The notes below the pieces were generated by a model. It did no database searches, was not told the DNA's origin, and worked only from the letters and a program-made list of their open reading frames with translations. This document shows positions 1 through 11,739 of a stretch of 64,000 nucleotides of DNA, piece by piece. Numbering within the stretch: the stretch's first letter is position 1; every line of letters begins with the position of its first letter. Where the stretch lies: contig OZ023185.1 in assembly GCA_963995505.1 (NCBI GenBank), positions 15,759,691-15,823,690 on the forward strand, written 5' to 3'. The stretch is from Hypericum androsaemum (taxonomy: Eukaryota; Streptophyta; Magnoliopsida; Malpighiales; Hypericaceae). Both the position numbers and the translations under genes were made by a program.

Positions 1-3000
1 AGGATCATCAAGGCCTGGGCGAAGACAACTGGAGTTTAAGAAATGGATTGAAGAGAATGAACTCTTAGATTTGGGCTTTATCGGACCTCGCTTCACTTGG
101 GTCCGCCGTGGGGTGCATGAGAGGCTGGATAGGGGTTTGGCAAATCTTCAATGGCGCCTCCTCTTTCCAGAGGCTCAAGTGTGCCACTTGCCACGACTCA
201 AGTCCGACCATTGCCCTCTCCTAATCCGCATGAAGCCGACGAGTGTTCTCAAGCCAGAACGTCGACTTTTCAGATATCAGGCAGCTTGGCAATCTTCCCC
301 GGAGTTCCCTGGCTTTGTTATGAAAACTTGGGAGAAGGACAAGATGCTCCCGGATGCTTGTGTGAGCTTTGCTAATAAAGCAAAAATATGGAACAAGGAG
401 GTCTTCGGAAATATTTTCAAGAGGAAGAACAGCCTGGAAAGACGAATTGCGGGCATCCAAATAGCTCTTGAGAGGGGACACAACCCTTTCCTCCTAAGCC
501 TGGAACGGACTCTCAGGAAAGATCTTGAAGTAACCCTAGAACAAGAAGAACTCCTCTGGATGCAAAAGTCTAGGAAGGAATTCTTAGTTAACGGGGACCG
601 AAATACGAGATATTTCCATGCTAAGACGGTTGTTAGACGGAAGAGAAATCGTATCGAAGCCTTGAAGGATGGGGAAGGCAATTGGGTTTCAGAGCCAGAG
701 GAGGTCAAACACATGCTGACAGAGTACTTTCAGACACTTTACTCCGAGGAGGACAACACTCACACCCCACTGATCTCCCCAAATCTGTTTCCCCCTCTCT
801 CGGAGACGGATAGGAGCATCCTGGCACGAGTACCCACCATGGAAGAGATTCGCAAGACGTTGTTTGCAATGGGCCCTCTCAAGGCACCTGGTCCAGACGG
901 CCTCCATGCGATGTTCTTCCAAAAAAACTGGAATACGGTCAAGGAAAATCTTGTCACCTATGTCACCCAAGTTTTCACGGGAGCCTGGTCACCAAAGAGC
1001 AGCAACATGACAGCCTTGATTTTGATTCCCAAAACTGAACATCCAGAGTCTCCGTCTCAATTTCGTCCAATCAGCCTATGCAATGTATCTTTAAAGATCA
1101 TTACGAAGCTGTTGGCTCACCGTATGCAAAGCTTCATGAAGGATTGGGTTGGCCCTTGTCAAAGTAGCTTTGTTCCCGGTAGACATATCACCGGGAACAT
1201 CGTTATTGCACAAGAGGTAATTCATACAATGAAGGCGAGGAGAACAGGGAAGAGGCTTATTGCGATCAAAGTTGATCTCGAAAAAGCCTACGACAGAATT
1301 AGATGGTCCTTTGTCAGGGAAACACTCTGTCTCTTAAATCTGCCTGTGGGGTTTATAAATGTTATCCTGGAATGTTTGACTTCGTGCTCAATGCAGGTGC
1401 TATGGAACGGTGAGACGACCACAATTTTCAATCTAACCCGGGGAGTAAGACAGGGAGATCCTCTCTCCCCTTATATCTTCGTTCTTTGTCTTGAAAGATT
1501 GGGTCATTTGATCAGGGAGAGTGTGGACAAAGGGGATTGGAAACCCATTAGAATATCTAGGGGGGGCCCGAAACTCTCGCACCTATTTTTTGCTGATGAC
1601 CTACTTTTGTTTGCTGAAGCTTCGTCTATACAGGCAGATATCATCACGAATGTACTCAGAAGATTCTGCATAGCCTCGGGACAGCGTGTTAGCAAGGCCA
1701 AGACAAAACTTTTTTGCTCCAAGAAAGTTTCATCTTCTCTTGCACACACTCTTGCCACGAAAATGGGAGTATCGCTTACTCGTAATCTTGGGAAATACTT
1801 GGGCATGCCTCTCTTGCATGAGAGAGTAACTAAAAGCACATACAACTTTATCCTAAACAAGGTTCATGATCGGCTTAGTGGTTGGTGTGTAGAAAAACTC
1901 TCTCTTGCAGGGCGAGCTACCCTTTCCAAAGCGGTTATTGAGGCTCTACCGATGTATGCTATGCAAACTACAAAATTACCTGCTGGCATCTGTAAGGACA
2001 TTGAGAAGATCCAAAGGAGTTTTTTATGGGGTTCCTCCTCTACCAAGAAGAAACCGCACTCAATCTCCTGGAAGGCCGTCTGCAAGCCGAAGTATCTGGG
2101 AGGACTTGGACTAAAGAACCTTCGGGACCAGAACACTGCTTTGGTGATGAAACTAGCTTGGGGAGTCTTAACGGATAAAGAAGCCTTATGGTCGCAAGTC
2201 CTACGAAGCAAATACATAAAGAATGAAGGAGTCCTCTCAGCCATCTCAAGCAAGCCTTCTAATTCCCCATTATGGAAGGCTATCACGCTTGCGTGGCCAT
2301 TAATGCAGGATGGAGTCAAGTGGTCCATCCGTAATGGAGAGTCTGCCCGATTTTGGGAGGATAGATGGCTGGGAGATAGTGTACCGCTGATTGACAAAGT
2401 GACCAAACCTGTGCCGCCACATCTGGCTGCTATCTCTGTCAAAGATGCAACTCTAAATGAGCAAGGATGGAACTGGAACCTGTTTGAGGAATACCTGACT
2501 AGCTCCTCTCTTTGTCTAATTGCAGGGATAGCAACCCCAAATGCCGACAGGGGACCGGATTGCCTGACCTGGAGCAAGACAACACATGGGAACTTCTCGG
2601 TGAAATCAGCATATGAAATGATCCGTGAATGGGACAATACTGGAACTAGAAGGCTGTGGTCCAATCTATGGAAATGGCAAGGCCCACAGCGTATAAAGAC
2701 TACAATTTGGCTCGCAGGGCATGGGAGGCTCATGACAAACGCGGTCCGAAGGAGTAGACAAATGACCCACGATGCTTTGTGCCCTTGCTGTACCATGGAT
2801 GATGAGACAGTCTTACATGCCTTAAGGGACTGTCCTTCCATTAAACACGTTTGGAGACAGTTGCTTGGGTTGCATAACCAAAGCCCTGCAGATTTTTTTA
2901 CTTGTGATTTATATTCCTGGTTGGATAAGAACATCACCCCCCATAGTTTTTGGTCTTCAAGTTTTATCATTGCCATATTTTTCTTTTGGAGATGGAGAAA

Positions 3001-3705
3001 CCAAAAGGTTTGGGGGGGAGGCGATGAACGACCTTCTGATCAATATGCCTTTCTATGCAACAGGGTAGAAGAGGTTCGTGATGCCTGGAAGGCCGCGAGT
3101 CAGATGCAGAACCAACCGGCCAGACAAACAATGTTAATCGGATGGGAGAAGCCTCGGACTGGCTGGGCGAAGATTAACACGGATGGTGCTCGAAGAGCAT
3201 CCTCAAATACTGCAGCAGCTGGTGGCCTAATCAGAGATAATAATGGAGCCTGGCTGGGTGGTTTTGCCAGCAACCTGGGTACCTGTTCCAGTGTAACAGC
3301 TGAGTTGTGGGCAGTTATCCAGGGGCTACAACTAGCATGGTCTTTGGGTCTGAAGACAATCCAACTCGAGACAGACTCGCGAACCGTGGCAGATATCCTA
3401 CAGGCTAAAGACCCTCCTAACCAACGATGTGCACCGCTCATACTTGACATCCGTGAGATCCTGTCACGAAGTTGGAGAGTGGAGATCAAGCATGTTTACC
3501 GGGAAGCAAATATGAGTGCGGATTGGATGGCCAATTTAGGCTTCAACCTTTCTTTTGGTATCCACAAATTCACCAACCCCCTGAGGGTCTTCGTAGTCTT
3601 CTTATTAAGGATATTAGCGACGTGGCCTTACCTCGCTCTATTGTAACAGACTCTTAAGCTTTCTATTTAAGGGCATAAGCCCCATTTCTCGACCAAAAAA
3701 AAAAA
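1..3705 (+). mobile_element. L1-type LINE retrotransposon, 3' part
   Basis: Non-LTR retrotransposon cut by the left window edge. The ORF is open from base 2 to the stop at 3644-3646. A short 3' UTR follows and ends in an A-run at 3695-3705, the usual LINE 3' end. No LTR is present. The 5' part (5' UTR, ORF1, most of the endonuclease) lies outside the window, so target-site duplications cannot be checked. Confidence 0.9.
2..3646 (+). CDS. LINE ORF2: endonuclease C-terminus, reverse transcriptase, RNase H
   Basis: Polyprotein that nicks target DNA and reverse transcribes the element RNA. The reading frame is open to the window edge, so the true start is upstream. Domains in order: end of an EEP endonuclease (GFIGPRFTW, then RLDRGL, about nt 70-140); reverse transcriptase with QFRPISLCN near nt 1058, VDLEKAYDR near 1270, GVRQGDPLSPY near 1443 and the catalytic FFADD at 1586-1600; a zf-RVT region with Cys/His pairs (CPCC, then H and C, nt 2780-2860); and a C-terminal RNase H with INTDGA near 3174, an ETDS near 3370 and an H-x-x-R-E-x-N-x-x-A-D ending. 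About 1,214 codons are seen without a stop or frameshift, so this copy is young or under constraint. Plant L1 elements are known to have acquired an RNase H domain, which fits. Confidence 0.9.
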   Translation, partial: GSSRPGRRQLEFKKWIEENELLDLGFIGPRFTWVRRGVHERLDRGLANLQWRLLFPEAQVCHLPRLKSDHCPLLIRMKPTSVLKPERRLFRYQAAWQSSPEFPGFVMKTWEKDKMLPDACVSFANKAKIWNKEVFGNIFKRKNSLERRIAGIQIALERGHNPFLLSLERTLRKDLEVTLEQEELLWMQKSRKEFLVNGDRNTRYFHAKTVVRRKRNRIEALKDGEGNWVSEPEEVKHMLTEYFQTLYSEEDNTHTPLISPNLFPPLSETDRSILARVPTMEEIRKTLFAMGPLKAPGPDGLHAMFFQKNWNTVKENLVTYVTQVFTGAWSPKSSNMTALILIPKTEHPESPSQFRPISLCNVSLKIITKLLAHRMQSFMKDWVGPCQSSFVPGRHITGNIVIAQEVIHTMKARRTGKRLIAIKVDLEKAYDRIRWSFVRETLCLLNLPVGFINVILECLTSCSMQVLWNGETTTIFNLTRGVRQGDPLSPYIFVLCLERLGHLIRESVDKGDWKPIRISRGGPKLSHLFFADDLLLFAEASSIQADIITNVLRRFCIASGQRVSKAKTKLFCSKKVSSSLAHTLATKMGVSLTRNLGKYLGMPLLHERVTKSTYNFILNKVHDRLSGWCVEKLSLAGRATLSKAVIEALPMYAMQTTKLPAGICKDIEKIQRSFLWGSSSTKKKPHSISWKAVCKPKYLGGLGLKNLRDQNTALVMKLAWGVLTDKEALWSQVLRSKYIKNEGVLSAISSKPSNSPLWKAITLAWPLMQDGVKWSIRNGESARFWEDRWLGDSVPLIDKVTKPVPPHLAAISVKDATLNEQGWNWNLFEEYLTSSSLCLIAGIATPNADRGPDCLTWSKTTHGNFSVKSAYEMIREWDNTGTRRLWSNLWKWQGPQRIKTTIWLAGHGRLMTNAVRRSRQMTHDALCPCCTMDDETVLHALRDCPSIKHVWRQLLGLHNQSPADFFTCDLYSWLDKNITPHSFWSSSFIIAIFFFWRWRNQKVWGGGDERPSDQYAFLCNRVEEVRDAWKAASQMQNQPARQTMLIGWEKPRTGWAKINTDGARRASSNTAAAGGLIRDNNGAWLGGFASNLGTCSSVTAELWAVIQGLQLAWSLGLKTIQLETDSRTVADILQAKDPPNQRCAPLILDIREILSRSWRVEIKHVYREANMSADWMANLGFNLSFGIHKFTNPLRVFVVFLLRILATWPYLALL

Positions 3706-6660
3706 TAGACAATTGAATTTATGCGTGGTGCAAAAAATCTAAATTATATCAATCCATCCATTTACATAGATATTGTCCAACTAGTTAGATAAATAAAAGA
3801 CCAAATATTACAAAATAAACTATTCAACCACTTGTGGAAGCAACTTATTACCAATTTGAAACCTTCCACAACGCACAGTATAAAATACATGTTGAAAGAT
3901 ATCAAAAGTTATATCAGACTAAATATGTATTAGTCAGATAGAACTAATAAGTGACTTAAAAAAATAGGTAAATTTTTATTTTAGTACTATGTGGTTTTGC
4001 CCATTTGTACACAACTTTTTTGTAGTTTTAAAATATTTGACTAAGTGATATATGTTTCTCAAATGACACTCCACTATTTGAATAATTTTTTTGGACATAA
4101 ATATCTCAAAGTTTAATTGAACATTTTTTGGTTTTAAATTATCTATCAAAATAAATAAATAAAAGTATAATTTTTTTCATTTTTTGATTATTTTAAAATC
4201 TTTAATTTAATAATACTTGGGGATATTTTTTCAAAGAAAAAGTATTAAAAGTGTTAATTTGAGAATCTCCTATCACATGGTTGAACTTAATAGGTACGAC
4301 AATAAATTTTGTTTTTCTTTATCCGTTTTCCCTTTTCTTTCTCGTGCTCCTTTCTTTTCTTGTAGGCAACCCCAAACTGATAATTCATAATTCGCAACAA
4401 CTACTATCTGTTCTAGTGCCCCGTAAAGTGACCAAGATTTTCTCTCTTTTTTGGTGGAATTTAAAGTGACAAAGTTGGTCATATACATGCAACCGATCCA
4501 CAGTTAAAGAGGAAGTTAGTGGTCACAACAATTTAAAGTGTGAAACGGACTCGGCGTGTAAGGTTCAAGCAAAATATCTTTTCAACTCCAATTGTTAACG
4601 TTAACACTTACAATTTTTTTTTGTTAAAGTTAACGATAAGTATGTTATTTGTAAAAGTTTTTTGATTTTATTTATGTACAAACAAGTGAATCAATTAGAA
4701 TTGGCCGAAGTACTAAATAACTTGAATTTACTTAAAGAAAATTTGGATTAAGACTTCTGAATGTAAAGATACCATTGACAAGAGTCGTCTATAAATAGAG
4801 TCTGACAATACTCGACTCTAAAAATAGAGATTTTAGAAAAAAGCGTGCAATGACATATTGGTGTCATTGTGAGCAAAACAAGTTATATATTCAACTCGAA
4901 CTAATATTATTTTAGAAGAGTCATATGCAATACAAAATTTTAAGATAATTAGTTTTTTTTAGAGGTAGATAATTGATTGCTAAAATTTTCTATTTATAAA
5001 TCCAAATAACCCACAGACATCACGTGGTAAGCTCAAGATTGTCTCTAATGTTAGTGTCATGTGTGCAAAATTGACCGTATACACCTTCCATGTCATTACT
5101 TAACCAGCACAATTAGTCCCCTAATCTTCTTTTTGTATATTTTAATTTAGGTCCGGCCCTGATTAAAGTTGTAGCACGTGTTACCACAAGTTAATTCCAC
5201 CACGTAAAAGAAAGAATTAGTTCCAAAAAGTAAAGAGGAAAGAAGAAGATGTGTGCCTCTTTCTTTCCAATAAACTACCCAAGATGCATCGTCCTTCAAA
5301 TGGATCAATTAAGCGCAAAGTAGTGCCTCGGCGTGGAAAATCCAACGCCTCAACAACCAACGACACAAAGCCCACCAACTATGGGCCCGACCAAACATCA
5401 AATTTTCTAGAAAACTTCGCACATCACTTCGCTACTGAAATCTAAATTTACTTCACATGTGATTCTTGGATTCATGTCCAATATTGAATTTTTTATAAGT
5501 ATAATTCATTCCTCAAAATTTGAACTTTGGTTTGGTACCACTGTTCTAAATTTCTACATAACCCTATACAGTGAGGAATACGAAAATTTGTTAACAAGAA
5601 TTAACATATCGTCACATATTATTGCATCGTTCGGAAATAAAATTTGTTGACCGTTCTCTATTGACATAATCAGTTGTTTTCGTGGGCCTTAATGGGTCTT
5701 GGACAATTACGCTATAATTGTTCTTACAGCCCAGGCCGTTAAGAACAAAATTTTAATGGAGGATGGATTAGCATCTATAAGATCGATTACTCACCGAATA
5801 TAACTTATAACTTTAATCGTAGCTTTCTCCAATGTCGAAGTCCAAATAATAGAAACAGGATTACCAATATCGATAGGCCCAAATGGTCCACGGAGCCCCA
5901 ACTGGCTTACACCTAATTGTGTTCCGTCATGCAAAGCTGCCCCGACAGGAAATGTTACATTGTGATTCATTTCAAGTCCAATGTTTCCCGTCCGATAATT
6001 TCTTTTTTGTGTATAACCCTATCCGCTATCAGCACTACGACTAATTTCAAAATCAAGTGTATGACACATTGTGGCATCTAAAACCCTCTTCTTTGCTAGA
6101 ATATGACAAACCGACAACAAAGCTGGAAAATCCCGTTGACAATAAAAGCGCCAAGCAAACCTCTCGTGGATGCTTCTACCACGTCATTCACGACTGAAGA
6201 GTTGGAACTCGAAGAGACCCGGGTAGCGGAGCGGGCGAATGCGGCATTGAACTTGGCCGTACAAATGGAGATGACATGGGAGAAAGTTGACGCCCCAAAT
6301 GTCCTTCAAGGTATTAAGAACGCGGCAAGGGGAAATCTTCAAACTAGGGTCTTTAAGCCCCCGCGTAATTGGTGTCACTAGCGTTACAATTTTTCTTAGA
6401 TACATGGCTATCTAGTACCTTAGGTGCTCGGATTCGGTACGCTAGTTATAGTTGATGTAATAGTTCTAATACAGATTTACTTATAAAAAAACAAAGCTGG
6501 AAAAAGCACTACAAACAGGAACATGAAATTATACAAAGTATAACTAGGCATTTTTACACTTTTTCCCTCCAAACCACAGCTCAACTGCTGTTTCAAACTG
6601 GACTTCAATGTCTGCAACCAAGAAAACTAGAGGCAAGCTTAGTGATGTCAGAGTGTCGAG
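3706..6660. other. AT-rich intergenic region
   Basis: No supported gene. The stretch is AT-rich with many homopolymer runs; open frames are short (under about 95 codons) and show no recognisable domain. On the minus strand around 5800-6000 there is a short open stretch without recognised similarity. Nothing else structured was seen. Confidence 0.5.
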
Positions 6661-9141
6661 TCACGATGAGGTGCTCTTCACACGAGAAGAATGCGCAGAG
6701 TTGTCGCTTTGAGCCAGCGAAGTTGGAGCGGATGTGTTTGAACTCGGGCCTGAAGATGATTCTGTGAAGAAGATCACCTCCTGTTGGTCGTCGGCAAACA
6801 CATGCACAGACCTTGGAAGAGGAGGCACAGTCACGTTGATAACCCCTTCTAGGATCTGAACTACTTGACCCATTGATGGCCTTTGTGCTTCATCATCTTG
6901 GATGCACCAGCAAGCAACTTTACACAGTCTTACCGCCTCTTCGACATCGCCATTCCCTTCCAAGTTGGGGTCCAAAAGGCTCGAGCGATCTCCGCCTTCA
7001 ATTATTATGGTTGCAGCCCCCTTCGGGAAGAACTTCATCCTTCCATCTGCAGACGGCTCCGAGTTCCTTCTCCCGGATACGATCTCGAAGAGCATCATAC
7101 CGTAGCTGAACACGTCGGCCTTGGCTGTGATGGCCACTCCTGAAATCCATTCTGGCGCGAGGTAGCCTCTCGTCCCTCTCATCGTTGTCAGCACCCTGCT
7201 GAAATCCCTTCCGACAAGTTTGGCTAGGCCGAAATCGGCCACTTTCGGGCCAAACTCAGCATCCAAAAGGATATTTTCAGGCTTTATGTCACAGTGTATG
7301 ATGCAATCTCTACACTTCTCGTGGAGATAATGCAACCCTCTGGCTGTTCCTAAAGCAATCTCATACCTTGTTCTCCAGTCAAGGACCTTTTCCTTTTTGG
7401 CCTGGAAGAGATGAGCATCAAGAGAACCATTTGACATGTAATCATAGACCAAGAGCTTACGAGTACCCTCAGAGCAGAACCCGCGAAGGCGAACGAGATT
7501 AACATGCTGGATTGTACCAATCGTGCTAACCTCCGCGCGGAATTGCTTCTCTCCTTGGTTGATGCTTTCCAGCTTCTTCACAGCTATGACACTCGAATCA
7601 GGCAACACCCCTTTGAATACAGAACCGAAGCCTCCGCCCCCCAATTTATCCGAGAAATTCTTTGTTGCATTCTGCAGATCTCTGTACCCAAAAGCCATCA
7701 CTGATCCCTCCACAGCTTTTCCTGTCCGAATTCCTTTCTTTCTCCTCAGCATCACAAGAACGAGAAGGCCGACGAGAACCAAAACCACAGCCACACCCCC
7801 AACCGAACCGATGATGATTCCTTTGTTGCTTTTACCACTCGGCAATTCCGAAGCAGCAAGCTTCAGATACAGAGTTTTCGCGTCCGGATCGCCTAGAGAA
7901 AGTTGTTGCAGATCCAAGATATCCCCATACCAAATCAAGCACTGACCATTGTCATAAGCATAAGCAGTGCAAGTGCAGTTACCCGAGCAAGTCGATTCGC
8001 AATCCTGCTGACTCGTAGCTGCCACGGTCTGATTGTTATCGGGCAATCTCATGTTCTCGTTCGCGAAAAAGCGGTCGTTCTTCCCGTTGGGAAGTCTCGT
8101 CTCGCAGTGCAAGCTAGTCTTCCTCCTGCAGCCTCCTGAGAAAACTTGTGTGTCCCAGTCGTTCGGCTCCTTCGGGTCGAAACCTTTCAAGCACTGGCAG
8201 GAAGGCTGCGAGTTCACGTTGCAGGTCCCGAATGGCCCGCAACAAGCGTAAACATCGCATATCTGCCTTGGTTGGGACCAAAAGAGCAACCACAGCTGCT
8301 TCTCATTCACCCAATTGGTTTGCTGAACCCGGCCACCCTTATCCATTGTGAACCGCGATATACGCGTGTCGTTGTAAAGATCATAGGTAAAATACCTCTC
8401 GTTCTCGTTATCCACATATTCAAATGAGTAGATGTAGTTCAACCTCATCTCAGGAACATTCCTGAAGATCTTTGATTGGTTGTCCCAGACCCCACTACTC
8501 CAGTAGAACTTAGTTGAATTCCAGGAGATCAGGTACTGGCTGGTTCCGTTCGGGTCCAGCTGCAGAGAGAAGAGACCTGGTGCGGGATCCGACTGGCTCT
8601 TCCACGAAGTTAGGAGGGTGCTTCTCTCTGTTTTCTTGTTGTAGGCAAGCTTCCCACCAGGGAGCCAAGTATCAGCCGGATGCTCGAAGCTCTGCCATAG
8701 CGGCTCGGACGAATTAGACCCATCAGTCAGCACAAGATTCCCATTATCACCAAGCACAGCTTCGACCGAACTCAAGTTGCTCGAGTTCAAGCCGGTCGAC
8801 CAAACGGGATAATCCGACCCGTTGAAGATAACCAAATTGCCAGCAAAGATTCTCAGCACCGAGGAGCTCTTATCAGAAACCGGCACCTCCCTGTTCGCCA
8901 CCCAAACCACGGTCGGAGTTGCGACTTTGGTGTACCAAGTGCCTATGTAGTACTTGGAAGAGTTACCTGGCTGGAAGAAACCGAGTGTGAAGTTCCCAGC
9001 TTCGGAGACGATTGTCTCCCCTCCGGATAACGATTGCTTAGCTGTGATCCGGTCGGCTCCAAGACAGGGAGCTGCCTTCAGACACAAGCACAAGAAGAGA
9101 ACCAGCACGTGTTTCAACCATGGACTGTAGTTCATATCCAT
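6661..9141 (-). CDS. G-type lectin S-receptor-like Ser/Thr kinase (At2g19130-like)
   Basis: Plasma-membrane receptor kinase of 826 residues in a single exon, as in the At2g19130 clade. Order of parts: signal peptide (hydrophobic residues about 10-28); bulb-type mannose-binding lectin domain (about 30-165, with WVANRE and QSFEHPADTWLPG); S-locus glycoprotein and EGF-like region (about 200-330, Cys-rich CDVYACCGPFGTC); PAN/apple domain (about 340-425, CESTCSGNCTC); one membrane helix (about 440-465) followed by basic stop-transfer RRKK; kinase domain from GGGGFGSVFKG (about 497) with AVKK, HCDIKPEN (about 617) and DFGLAK (about 636), then APEW. The catalytic loop has HCD rather than HRD, a non-RD kinase as is common for this family. 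The Ser/Thr-rich tail is ordinary. Many NxS/T sequons lie in the ectodomain. All kinase motifs are present, so it looks functional. The ligand is unknown. Confidence 0.95.
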   Translation of the reverse strand: MDMNYSPWLKHVLVLFLCLCLKAAPCLGADRITAKQSLSGGETIVSEAGNFTLGFFQPGNSSKYYIGTWYTKVATPTVVWVANREVPVSDKSSSVLRIFAGNLVIFNGSDYPVWSTGLNSSNLSSVEAVLGDNGNLVLTDGSNSSEPLWQSFEHPADTWLPGGKLAYNKKTERSTLLTSWKSQSDPAPGLFSLQLDPNGTSQYLISWNSTKFYWSSGVWDNQSKIFRNVPEMRLNYIYSFEYVDNENERYFTYDLYNDTRISRFTMDKGGRVQQTNWVNEKQLWLLFWSQPRQICDVYACCGPFGTCNVNSQPSCQCLKGFDPKEPNDWDTQVFSGGCRRKTSLHCETRLPNGKNDRFFANENMRLPDNNQTVAATSQQDCESTCSGNCTCTAYAYDNGQCLIWYGDILDLQQLSLGDPDAKTLYLKLAASELPSGKSNKGIIIGSVGGVAVVLVLVGLLVLVMLRRKKGIRTGKAVEGSVMAFGYRDLQNATKNFSDKLGGGGFGSVFKGVLPDSSVIAVKKLESINQGEKQFRAEVSTIGTIQHVNLVRLRGFCSEGTRKLLVYDYMSNGSLDAHLFQAKKEKVLDWRTRYEIALGTARGLHYLHEKCRDCIIHCDIKPENILLDAEFGPKVADFGLAKLVGRDFSRVLTTMRGTRGYLAPEWISGVAITAKADVFSYGMMLFEIVSGRRNSEPSADGRMKFFPKGAATIIIEGGDRSSLLDPNLEGNGDVEEAVRLCKVACWCIQDDEAQRPSMGQVVQILEGVINVTVPPLPRSVHVFADDQQEVIFFTESSSGPSSNTSAPTSLAQSDNSAHSSRVKSTSS

Positions 9142-10437
9142 GGCCGTAGAGGGCTGTTCTGGCTAAGGCTTTATGTCTTTTTCTTCTTCTTTCTCTGTTT
9201 TGTGTTTTGGCCAGGCAATGTGGTGCTTGGAAGTTTGATCTTATAGATTTAATATAATAATAATAATATTAGGAAAAGGACATGAGTGGGGAGAAGAATG
9301 GGTCTAAAAGCCAAAAGGAGTTGAATAAATGGTTTGTTACTTTGTTGGCCTGTTGTGACCTGGTAAGTCAATCCATCTCTTTGTTTAACTGCATTTTAAT
9401 TTTATACCATGTTCTTTGTTTTGAACAATCAATTATACCCTCTTCGGCCCTTTAACTTGGTCACCGGATAATACAAAATAGAATTAAGGAAATATGTCAA
9501 CTGGCATAATCATAAATAAAAATCACTCTTTATCTTTTTGTGGACAAATAACGGTCATGGTTAAAATATTCAAAGATAAAAAATACACCAAGGTCACCGA
9601 GTTTTGACATTATTAGTTCGTAGTACATGGTTTGAGTTGTAATCTAGAAATAAACAGAGCTCATCTTTAACCATGATTGATTCTTAAGATTTTACAACAC
9701 AATGACAAAATGAGAAATGCCTTTTTATTGGGTCGAAATTAAGAAATGTCCTTCAGTCTTGGTGAAAAGTTGTAGTCACATTTGGTATTATAATGGGAAT
9801 AGACATTGGGTAGTTGGCGCATTCATAGTAGAGACAATGACGTTGATAATTTCGGAATGAAGAAAACGCAATTCTCAGGCAATTAAATGGAGTATGCATT
9901 AAATCAAACCGGCAATCAATGATAAAACACAAATTAATACATTTCGACCATTTCAATTTTGACAGTCATCATCGCTCTTATGTGAAAAATTCTACCATAA
10001 TCTTATTAGTATATTCGATGATTATAATTTCATCATTGTTTCTGGTCATACCAAAGAAAATTTAATCTTGCGCATCCCACAGTCGGGCCGAGGAAGAGGA
10101 CTCGGTCAATCTACCAACCCTAAACCCGTCTCTGGCATTCCAAAGGAACAGTAATCGTTTGACCTTGACCCTTTTGGATGCTGATAGACCATTTGCAGGT
10201 CAATCCATGACCACAAAAAATAAATAAAATGAAGTATTCTAAATTAGAAATCTCTAGCTTTACCCTTCACGTAAAGTTGTGGAAAATAAATATTAGATGT
10301 AGAAGTTTTCTGCAAATTATAAGACTGTCCTACGGTCCTTGCCAGCTGTAGTGAAATTTCAATTCGTCTTCAACGACGCAAGTGTTTTTGACTAAAGTCA
10401 TGAACGGTTCCCCAAGACATAATGGGTCAGCCAAGTT
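9142..10437. other. Receptor kinase upstream region and AT-rich spacer
   Basis: Upstream of the minus-strand receptor kinase. A TATA-like TATAAG on the minus strand lies near 9240-9247, about 100 bp before the start codon, followed on the plus strand by an AT-rich (taa)n-like stretch near 9250-9270. The rest to 10437 shows no gene or recognised repeat. Confidence 0.4.
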
Positions 10438-10445
10438 GTTCAAAC

Positions 10446-11233
10446 TAGGGGTGAGCAAATGGGATCGGTATTCGGGATATCCCAAAATTATTTCGGTATT
10501 CGGGAGTTCGGATCGAGAATTCGGTATTCGGGAGTTAATTCGGTAAGGTTTTTGAAAAAATTTCGGTATTCGAGATAGGTTCGGTATATACCGGTATTAT
10601 TTCGGTAATACCAAAAATTCCGAAGTACCAAAATATAATTTTACCAACCTATATATAAAAATAAAAAATTCTCCCACCCCAGAACGCACCCCCCTTCTTT
10701 TTTTCTGTCTCTCCTCTTCTCCTTTCCTTTTTTCCCCGCTTCTCTCTTAATCAACAAGAAAATCAACCATTTTTCTTCTTCTTTAACCCACTCCGGCAAG
10801 CCACCACCACGAGACAGCGACCGACGACCATCGTGGTTGCCCTCTTCCACCACGCTCCTCTCCTCTCCTCTCTCTGACTTGTTCTAATTAGTGATTTTTT
10901 TTTACTTAGGGTTTCGTATTTTGGGGATTTTGCAATAGATTGTGAGTTTGTGTCTAATTTAAGTTGATGCATGTCAATAGATTGTGAGTTGGTGTTGCTC
11001 TCAAGGAAAAAAGAGGTGAGGTTGAAGCGGTTTTGATTTAGGAATTAGGGTTTTGTTTAATTTTTTTTGTAAAATTTGGGATATTCGGGATAATCTCGAA
11101 ATTCTAATTCGGTATTCGGGATATCCCGAAATTATTTCGATTCGGGATCGGGATGGATTTTTTTCGAATTTTGGTATTCGGGATTTTCGGTATTCGGTAT
11201 TCGGGATCGGGATATCCCGAATGCTCACCCCTA
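10446..11233. mobile_element. hAT-type non-autonomous element (788 bp)
   Basis: Terminal inverted repeats TAGGGGTGAGCA and TGCTCACCCCTA are flanked by a perfect 8-bp target-site duplication GTTCAAAC at 10438-10445 and 11234-11241. Eight-bp TSD plus a TAGGGGTG-type end is the signature of hAT elements. The sub-terminal regions on both sides are built of many degenerate copies of a CGGTATTCGGGA-like motif. The centre carries a pyrimidine-rich tract (10670-10880) without a transposase. Confidence 0.88.
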
Positions 11234-11550
11234 GTTCAAACAATGCAGAAATTATACACCAGCAAGATTTATATGAGGTCAGAGCTTTCCACTTGATCTA
11301 GAACTTTGATGATAGATTTGATACTATTTACAAAACAAAACAAAAAAAGAAGAGTTGTGTAATTTCTCTAGCTATGTTTTGCTTGTAAACTTTCTGAACT
11401 GTGGTTTGGAACATTTCCTCCGGATCGACATGGATCTGATATAGCCAACGGGATTGGTGATTAGACCACCAAGAAAGCACCTAGAACTTCCTCCAATCAT
11501 GATGTAATTAATGCTCCATTACAACCTGTAATTACCATGTACTTATAGTT

Positions 11551-11724
11551 TTGGATTGAGTGCGGACAACATAAAAGTTGTCTATACGGAGGAGATTTCG
11601 TTTGGACCATCAAATTTCATTAAAAATCGTGTCTACAGATTTGACAGTTATCAAAAACCGTGTCTATATATCAAAAACCTTGATCTATTTCAGTGGAGAC
11701 AAGTCTTGTCCCCACTCAATCCAA
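11551..11724. mobile_element. 174-bp inverted-repeat MITE
   Basis: Starts TTGGATTGAGTGCGGACAA and ends TTGTCCCCACTCAATCCAA, an almost perfect 19-bp terminal inverted repeat. The same 174-bp element recurs at 40485-40658 and 54176-54349, with matching interior (ACGGAGGAGATTTCGTTTG and a GTGTCTA motif). No convincing TSD was found, so the superfamily is left open. Confidence 0.7.
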
Positions 11725-11739
11725 CCCATATACTTATGA

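Noticed and set aside
1864..2976. 370-codon minus-strand frame within the LINE
   Set aside because: Antisense to the clearly coding ORF2; no domain.
6103..6381. 92-codon plus-strand frame
   Set aside because: No recognised domain, no splice context and AT-rich surroundings; not supported as a gene.
10446..11233. CRISPR-like or satellite array from the repeated CGGTATTCGGGA motifs
   Set aside because: The repeats are degenerate, have no spacers and lie within an element with terminal inverted repeats and an 8-bp TSD.
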